From: Ariolimax columbianus
Taxonomy: Eukaryota > Mollusca > Gastropoda > Stylommatophora > Arionidae
NCBI GenBank assembly: GCA_036924085.1
Contig: JAVGWX010000004.1
Location: 80,802,941 to 80,866,940, forward strand
Length of the DNA: 64,000 bases
Direction of reading: 5' to 3'
The translations under genes were made by a program, and so were the position numbers. The notes below the pieces were generated by a model. The model made no database searches and had not been told where the DNA came from. It saw nothing but the letters and a program-made list of their open reading frames with translations. Shown one piece after another: positions 57,690-64,000 of this stretch (its first letter is position 1; every line of letters begins with the position of its first letter).

Positions 57690-58720
57690 AGATGGCCTCT
57701 TCACACGTATGGTCAGCTGTTTACCCTTGCAATGGTCATGGCTGAAAATAAGATCAGGAAGATCACCATCAGGGACTCGCTTTCACTGATGATGGTGCAA
57801 TGGTCACCTGCAGTCAGCAGAAAAAGAAAATTCAGTGATTGATAAATCGATTCTCCCAGGCGTGCAAAGATTTTGGTCTAACAATAAGTCTCAACAAAAC
57901 AAATGTTCTGGGACAGAACAAAGTTGCCACACCAACCCTTAAAATCGATAATTATGAATTAGCAACTATGCACGAAATCCCATTCCTGAAGTTGCTCATC
58001 AATGACGAGATCCAGAAATAGACAGTTGCATTGGCAAAGCAACTGCTACATTTGTTCATATCACAACTCATGTTTGGGAAAACCAAACACCGACAATGTG
58101 TCATCAGCATGCCTCTATATGGTATCAAGACTTGAACAACTTATGGTATCAAGACTTGAACAACTTATGGTATCAAGACTTGAACAACTTATGGTATCAA
58201 GACTTGAACAACTTATGGTATCAAGACTTGAACAACTTATGGTATCAAGACTTGAACAACTTATGGTATCAAGACTTGAACAACTTATGGTATCAAGACT
58301 TGAACAACTTATGGTATCAAGACTTGAACAACTTATGGTATCAAGACTTGAACAACTTATGGTATCAAGACTTGAACAACTTATGGTATCAAGACTTGAA
58401 CAACTTATGGTATCAAGACTTGAACAACTTATGGTATCAAGACTTGAACAACTTATGGTATCAAGACTTGAACAACTTATGGTATCAAGACTTGAACAAC
58501 TTATGGTATCAAGACTTGAACAACTTATGGTATCAAGACTTGAACAACTTATGGTATCAAGACTTGAACAACTTATGGTAAACAAGAGCACAGGCTTAAC
58601 ACCTTCCATCTACTATGCCTGCAATTCATTCTTGGATTAACATGGGACATATTGACAAATGTGGGGACTGATGAAGATGTGAAACGCATTGATTATGCAA
58701 CAACAATCCCTGATACACAA
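57690..58720 (+). pseudogene. RTE-like LINE remnant interrupted by a minisatellite
   Basis: Frames read INRFSQACKDFGLTISLNKTN, VLGQNKVATPTLKIDNYELA and HEIPFLKLLIND, then KATATFVHITTHVWEN in another frame. After the minisatellite come NTFHLLCLQFILGLTWDIL and TNVGTDEDV. This is the RT thumb and post-RT order (..RFS.ACK.FGLTIS..KT.., ..R..WEN.., ..FHLRCLR.IL.I.W.D..TN). Confidence 0.78.
58119..58580 (+). repeat. 24-bp minisatellite, about 19 near-identical copies
   Basis: The unit gtatcaagacttgaacaact + tatg shows essentially no divergence between copies. The 24-bp period keeps three frames open on each strand. Confidence 0.97.
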
Positions 58721-58919
58721 ATGTTCCATTTCTAAAATGTGTATTCCATTGTATTTTGGACTCAATATTGAACAGTTTAATATTTAATTTGTGTTATTTC
58801 AGGGAACATCTATTGAAGATAAAGAGATTACAACTAAGTGATGAGCTGTTTTTGAGTTTAATATGTGAAGAAAATTATGTTCAGAGGTCCAAAATATTTG
58901 GGAGTGAATTGAGTAAATA

Positions 58920-59715
58920 GCAGGTCAGGTCAGGTCATCCTGTAACCTATGAGGTCATTGGGGCACACATGAAGACATCCTCACAAAACCACACCACCCT
59001 TCTCTGTCATCGGCCGCTGGCTGTGCCTCTTCTGGTTGGAGATTGGACTTGGTCCATTCTTTTATGTTGTCCTCCCACCTCTTATTGGGACAGCCTCTTC
59101 GTCGTCTGCCTTGCACCTTTCCGTGGAGGATCGTATTTGCAAGACCATTTGATCTCGATATGTGACCGTACCAAGCAAGTTTCCTTCTTTTGACAGTTGC
59201 CAAGAGGTCTTCAAAAGGCCCTATTGTTGTAATTTTATCTTGTATTTCCTCATTTATAACGCGATCTTTGTACATGATGTTTAAAAGTCTTCGGAAACAT
59301 TTCATTTCCAAGGCCTGTATCCTTCGTTGAAGATCAGCTGTAACTGTCTGTGTCTCACAAGCATAGAGGAATATTGACAGGACCAGTGTATGCATTAATC
59401 TGATTTTTGTGCATAGTGCTAACCGTTTATCTTGCCAGATTTTGTGCAAGCGCCACTATTGTTTGTGCTATTCTGGCCAACACCTCACATTTTGATCCCT
59501 CATCACTGACAATGGACCCCAGATATTTAAAACGGTCAACCACTTCGAGTTCCTGACCATTAGCTTTTATCCTGCTGTTGAAGCCCTTGGCGTTGTTGGC
59601 CATTAATTTTGTCTTTCCAGCATTTATCTCCATACCATAGTCAAGAGCTGTTTCATTGAGCCTTCTTACCCATTCCTGGAGTTCTGCCTCTGTAAATAGC
59701 AGATTTAAAAAAAAA
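58920..59715 (-). pseudogene. RTE-like LINE, 3' part
   Basis: The minus strand begins LFTEAELQEWVRRLNETALD and YGMEINAGKTKLM, then FKYLGSIVSDEGSKCEVLAR, HKIWQDKRLALCTKI, and an open C-terminal end with FRRLLNIMYKDRVINEEIQD, WYGHISRSNGLANTILHGKV and NKRWEDNIKEWTKS. One frame change lies near 59440. The 3' end is tcaggtcaggtcatcctgtaacc on the plus strand. A run of 18 A at 59702-59719 marks the other end. Confidence 0.85.
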
Positions 59716-59779
59716 AAAAAAAAAGACTTCAACAAATGGTAGTAGGAAACTCAGGATGGAAAACATTTCAGTTGCCTAC

Positions 59780-59900
59780 CTTCCCCATCATACTGGCAAG
59801 TTGCTCACTGTTGTATCCCCTGTAGTCCTGACTCTCCTCTGCTGTGATATGGTAAGGTGGAGAGTTGCAAATAAGGATGCAGTGCCGCTGTGTTGGCTTG
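59780..59900 (-). CDS. MED25: MED25 exon b: VWA domain segment
   Basis: The acceptor is TTATTTCAG and the donor AAG|GTAGGC. One base finishes the previous codon, then 40 codons follow. The product contains [16 protein letters not shown] and ends [10 protein letters not shown]. The vertebrate counterpart is [14 protein letters not shown], a buried beta strand and loop of the VWA domain. The exon ends in phase 0, which fits the next exon. Confidence 0.93.
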
Positions 59901-59904
59901 CTGA

Positions 59905-60955
59905 AATAATTTAATCAATATAATATGACTTTTACAATAATAACACCAACAATAGTTGTCCATCGTAAGCGAAGATGGCGGCAGCATCAGATTTGTGCTG
60001 CAAGATATCGATCTCGTATAAATGTAAAGTCCAATCATGGCAACGCCTTTGGAATATTTGCTTGGACAGCGGTTAACAGTCTGTTCTTTTCGGTTTTCAA
60101 CCGTCTAGTGTTCTTTCATGTGCACAGGACCTCTAAATTTAGCATTCATCTCCAATAAGACAAGGCACCAAATCTCACCTCTCTTGAGACCAGGGGATGG
60201 TAGAAACTTGAGGGATCTGAATGCTCAGTTAACACTGCTTTTCTTGAGGCGATTGCCTTACCTCTCAGCTATAGCAACCATACACTTGATAAAACTATGA
60301 TAGTATAGACCCGATTCATATGGATGTGAATAATTGACAATCACCAATCAAACAAGAAGATTACAAGAATCCATTGAGATGGTTTAACACAAAGGTCCTC
60401 AACCAACGGGAAACTCAAGAATTTCAAGGGGAAGGGAAATCTGCTTCAAGTTTAGTATACTAAGTAATTGGTTATGAATATTTTTTTAAACAAATTTAAA
60501 GTACATTTGATTTCAGTTGTAAAATTCATCAACCTTTTCTATTGCACTAAATTTGTAAAACACAAAAATAACCAAATAAATGTTCAAGAGAAAACAAAAC
60601 AAAAGTAAGCCTCAACACATTTTAGTAACAGAATATATCATTTGATTTTTTTTCTCCTGCCAATACTAATACAGACAAAAATGACAGATTTCCAATATTA
60701 TATGAATATTATTTGGAATGCACCTTTCAAGTCAGACAATTTTGGAAAGTGCAGAATGACATTCTGACTTATGGTGAAAAGAGTGCAGAAGCAAAAAATA
60801 TTTATGAAATGTCTTAAGAAAAGTCACCAAATAATGACATGTGAAATGAAATGTCTAAGATAAGTCAAGCAATAATAACATGTGAAATGTCTATTTTTTT
60901 TTCTTTTGTAAATGGGAGGACCAAAAATTACACGTGGTACGCCCATGTAACATAA
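59905..60955. other. Intronic stretch, little recognised
   Basis: 59950-60000 has a fragment like the SINE E end (gttgtccatcgtaagcgaagatggc) and 60060-60130 a fragment like the SINE B 3' region. The rest is AT-rich intron. Confidence 0.4.
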
Positions 60956-60959
60956 CGAA

Positions 60960-61175
60960 CTACCAAACAAGATACTCAAAGGCAGAGTAACTGGTAAGTG
61001 AAAATAACGCCATCCAAAAAGGCGCTGGACAAATCATGTTCGAAGGTGGACGGGCAAAACCTTGAAAAATGCTGAGCTTATGGCATTGGACAGACAGAAG
61101 TGGCAACCAATGGTTCATGAAGCATTAGAGAGATGCAATGCGCTTACGACCTCCCAATGATGTTCGTCCATCACA
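60960..61175 (+). repeat. Single-copy version of the TE tail amplified at 39500
   Basis: actaccaaacaagatactcaaagg, caaaaaggcgctggacaaatcatgttcgaaggtggacgggcaaaaccttgaaaaatgctgagcttatggcattggacagacagaagtgg, then ggttcatgaagcattagagagatgcaatgcg. One unit only, coding in the LINE-tail manner (KTLKNAELMALDRQKW). Confidence 0.82.
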
Positions 61176-61179
61176 TGTG

Positions 61180-62495
61180 ATGAAGACCATTCTCTGTTCA
61201 GCCGTGTGGACAGTCTTTTCTCTTGCTGTGTCCGCTGAAATGGGTGACTTGCGCTGTGATTTAGATTAAAGTGAGAAAGAAACTGTCACCTTTTGTCAAC
61301 CTTACTCTGTGGTCATGAGCTACATTTGGCCAGTGGCAAGATTTTATTGAAACAGAAATAGCACAGGATGCAAATTTTTTAATCAGGGTTTACTCCCAAA
61401 GCCTTCCCCTTAAACAGGTATACCGCAAGGCACCGGTTGGGGATGAAATCTATGGGTGTGTGTTGTGCCTTTCCCATAGCCCGAAGAGTTCATAAGGACA
61501 TCACTCAGCGTGTGAGTGATATGTTGGGCATCTCTCCCGGGCCATGTTCTAGTTCATTATAGTTGTCTAAATTTCACTGTCTCACCAAAACTGACACTGT
61601 CTGCAGCTAGGGTGAAGGGCTCCAATCTTGTTAAGTTCAGTTGTGTGAACTAGACAATTAAATTACTACACAGGTTTAAGCGTAATGCCAATTCATATAG
61701 CCGATGTCCAGGCCAGAATAATCAGAGAGGAGAAAAAAAACAAAAAAACTAATGAATTAACCAATTGAAATGGTAAATGACATGTGTAAGTCTATCGACT
61801 AGTGTGAATTCCAGGTAAATCCGTGGCCTGGCGGCATCCATAATAAACTAAAATGCCAGAGCAATGTGGACCCACAGCCGGGTCATCGCCATCTTTGCCT
61901 CCTAGGGTTATGAGAACGACAAGATGAGATAAGGCGGCCTGCATAAAGACCAAAAAGGAGGAGTCTTCCTTTTATGCAACGACACAACACCTGTGAATTA
62001 CTTGTCTGCACACATGACTGCTAGTATTTTTTTTTACACCTGCATCCCACAGAAGCAGAAGAGTGACTAAGTGAAGCAAAATAAGTTATAGAACTGGGTG
62101 ATGTGGCAAACTGAGATTAGACAAGGGTGTTACAATTTTACTCATGTCCATAATAGTAATAGAATATATCAACAGCATCAGACTTGTGCTGCGAGATGTG
62201 ATAAAAGCCTACATTTTCTCGTAGATTTGTTTGCGGTTCACCTGATACTGTAACTTGCGCTTGAATAGATTAACTCTTTCCAGCCCATTGGCGCAGAAAT
62301 CAGATGCCGAAAACCTAATGCCACTCGTTACGACCAGAACCGGCCTCAGAAGCATGCATTTGCATTTTGTGATTTACTTTTTGGAATTTCATTTTCTAAA
62401 TGTATATACATGATGTCCATGTCTTGAAGCCATTCAAGATTTATTATTTGATCAGTCCAATGATCACACGTTATTTGTAGATATTCTATATACAC
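61180..62495. other. Intronic stretch with weak dispersed repeat
   Basis: 61325-61430 (ccagtggcaagattttattg..cagggtttactccc) resembles 63180-63260, so a short dispersed repeat is likely. No coding sequence seen. Confidence 0.4.
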
Positions 62496-62499
62496 CCAA

Positions 62500-62870
62500 T
62501 TTAGACTTTGAATGGGGCACACGATAAAGATATGTGTAAAGATATTTCTTGGAAAGAGAAGAAAACAAATGAGGTATTGAAAATGTTGGGGGTGAAAAGA
62601 GAATTAATGACCGAAATCAGGGTTAGACAGCTACGATATTTTGGTCACATAACCAGACAATACCTCCTTGTTAAAAACCATACTAGAGGGTAGGGTGGAA
62701 GGCAGCCGTCCAAGAGACAGACAACGTTATTAAGTTGGTGGACAACATCAGGAGCTGGACTGGGAAAAGCCAGTCAGATTGCACTATTACAGCAAGAGAT
62801 AGAGTACACTGGAGATCCATTGCAGCCGACCGATGCGGAGATGACAAACTGAGCTGAATGTGTAAAGGAA
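62500..62870 (+). pseudogene. LINE remnant, C-terminal end
   Basis: LKMLGVKRELMTEIRVRQLRYFGHITRQ is a post-RT tail motif (..R.LRY.GH..R). It is followed by decayed ..GRRQPSKRQ and wdNI..W-like remnants. Confidence 0.6.
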
Positions 62871-62874
62871 TTGC

Positions 62875-63370
62875 CAGATATATTGGTGAAATGTATGTGG
62901 TGAGCAAAAAAATGTTCTCAAATTTCCACCCCTGCTTCAATGACATTTAATACTTCATACTAATATATCTTTATTATTAATACTTCATGTCTCACAATGT
63001 TTAAATTGTAATTTTAGCTCAATGTGTTCAATATTAATCTATTTTATTTTGAATAAAACTTGAATTCCAGCACTTGGTCTGGATGGAAAGAAACAAATCA
63101 GCAAAATTATCCAGGATCAGAAAGGGTTAAAGAGGGAAAGATCTGTGCTGCATCAACCCCACTCTCATCCCCTGCTACCTTACCTTATCCAGTGGCAAGG
63201 CATAGTCAAGATGACTGGAGGTAGCACTGAATGCAGATTATCCCTCAGGGTTTACTCCCGGAGATTTTCAAGTAAGCAAGTGACCAATAAGGCAAAGGGA
63301 CCATAAAACTTGGTGATGTAACAAACTGGGGTCAGACAGTCCACAATCAGATGTGTGGCCCTCTAGTCAT
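62875..63370. other. Intronic stretch, little recognised
   Basis: 62935-63060 resembles 21850-22010 (aatacttcatgtc, acatgtttaaattgtaattttag, ttgaataaaact), so it is probably an old dispersed repeat. Confidence 0.4.
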
Positions 63371-63376
63371 GCTTAC

Positions 63377-63475
63377 CCTGAATGCCTGAGTTGTTTGATC
63401 TCATCTAGGCACTGCAAGGCAGTGCTGAGACCTTCAGAAAGATGGCTACAGCTTTGTCCAGCTCCTCCAATGAAT
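63377..63475 (-). CDS. MED25: MED25 exon a: VWA domain segment
   Basis: The exon starts after the acceptor ..CATTCAG and ends at the donor GG|GTAAGC. It has one leading base, 32 codons and two trailing bases. It encodes FIGGAGQSCSHLSEGLSTAL and continues QCLDEIKQLRHSG. Vertebrate MED25 has [21 protein letters not shown] at this place, the middle of the VWA fold. The two trailing bases GG complete a Gly codon with the first C of the next exon. Earlier VWA exons are not visible up to position 64000. Confidence 0.9.
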
Positions 63476-63684
63476 CTGAATGAATTACAAATCAACAATT
63501 ATAACTTTAATAACCAAAATTAAATGGGTGTACACTCATTATACTTATCTTTATGTCTCTCTCGGTTCAGAGACCAGGAATTAGTGTTCTCTGATATAGT
63601 GAGTCCTCTTTGGTGGGTGTTGTAAAAATGTAGAAATATAAACATTACTGGGTGAGTTAACTTCAATTTAACAGGTTATTAGTG

Positions 63685-63995
63685 TACTGAATGGTCTCAA
63701 GATATGACATCGGCCTCGGCGCTGGAGGTCGTGGGTTCAAAAGACTGTGGAGACAAGATGTTTTTCACATGGACTTTCTGGAATTTCCCTATTATCTCTT
63801 TGTAGTAGAGAATGGACGCCTGTGATCAGTGTCGAGAACGTTTAAAATTCCTTTTCAGTTGGGAATCGAAAAGATTAAGCTTAATGGCTGCTGCTCTGCC
63901 AAATCCGAAATAATAATAATTTACCCAATCTATTAATGCATCCTCGCTGTTGCTACGGAGTTTCTGCATTGTGCTGAGAGTCGCCAAAAATATTG
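63685..63995 (+). mobile_element. SINE B, diverged copy
   Basis: catcggcctcggcgctggaggtcgtgggttcaaaa has a B-box-like gggttcaaa. The body cacatggactttctgg, gatcagtgtcgagaacgtttaaaattcc and cagttgggaatcgaaaag follows the family order. Confidence 0.68.
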
Positions 63996-64000
63996 AAGAG

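Larger units (their letters stand above)
686..63475 (-). other. MED25: MED25 gene, interior part (13 exons, start and stop outside window)
   Basis: MED25 is a metazoan Mediator subunit. Its N-terminal VWA domain docks on Mediator, and its ACID/PTOV domain binds transcription activators in the nucleus. I identified it from conserved blocks on the minus strand: [67 protein letters not shown] and WPQKLTIQLLPQ. These follow the order seen in vertebrate MED25. Thirteen exons (99, 121, 66, 94, 48, 227, 60, 46, 212, 210, 100, 103 and 178 nt) join with matching phases at every junction and have GT-AG borders, giving about 521 codons. Vertebrate MED25 is about 750 residues, so the first part of the VWA domain and the end of ACID with the C-terminal tail are missing beyond the window. 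The introns are full of mobile elements and satellites. Identity is near certain; individual short exons are less so. Confidence 0.93.

Noticed and set aside
58002..58640. Open frame of 212 codons with 19 MVSRLEQL repeats, coiled-coil-like
   Set aside because: Minisatellite within a dead LINE; the other frames are equally open.

Overview
The window is eukaryotic genomic DNA. Introns, tRNA-derived SINEs, non-LTR retrotransposon remnants, a PiggyBac element and long satellite arrays make up almost all of it. An invertebrate is certain in practice. A mollusc, probably a gastropod, is my inference from the repeat types and from a RAG1-N-terminus-like fragment of the kind I recall from Aplysia.

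One host gene runs through the whole window on the minus strand. I pieced together thirteen coding exons (63475 down to 686) that encode the interior of Mediator subunit MED25: the second half of the von Willebrand A (VWA) domain, a short linker with a conserved DPRHLVLLKGYQLL block, a Gln/Met/Gly-rich low-complexity middle, and the first part of the ACID (PTOV) activator-binding domain. All twelve exon junctions keep the reading frame, and together they give about 521 codons. The start codon lies beyond 64000 and the stop codon lies before position 1.

Intron contents, in minus-strand gene order. Intron 63376-59901: LINE and TE tails. Intron 59779-56450: an RTE-like LINE tail, a 24-bp minisatellite grown inside another LINE copy, and SINEs. 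Intron 56383-45385: an I/Jockey-type LINE with RT and RNase H inserted into an older repeat, a roughly 1.7-kb 22-bp satellite, a RAG1-N-terminus-like fragment, and SINEs. Intron 45290-35419: a complete PiggyBac element with TTAA ends, a 54-bp minisatellite derived from a TE tail, and a degraded APE-RT LINE. Intron 35370-29138: simple arrays and SINEs. Intron 28910-26063: a mariner-like foldback element. Intron 26002-22123: a 3.5-kb satellite of about 100 units in three unit lengths. Introns 22076-17332, 17119-9713 and 9502-2493: LINE and SINE copies and a 23-bp array. The short introns 2392-1647 and 1543-864 hold a CA-rich array and a LINE RT fragment.

The only intact functional unit I can argue for is MED25. 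The transposable element genes are truncated, frameshifted or stopped. All long open frames inside the arrays are repeat artefacts. No rRNA, CRISPR array, operon or bacterial feature is present.
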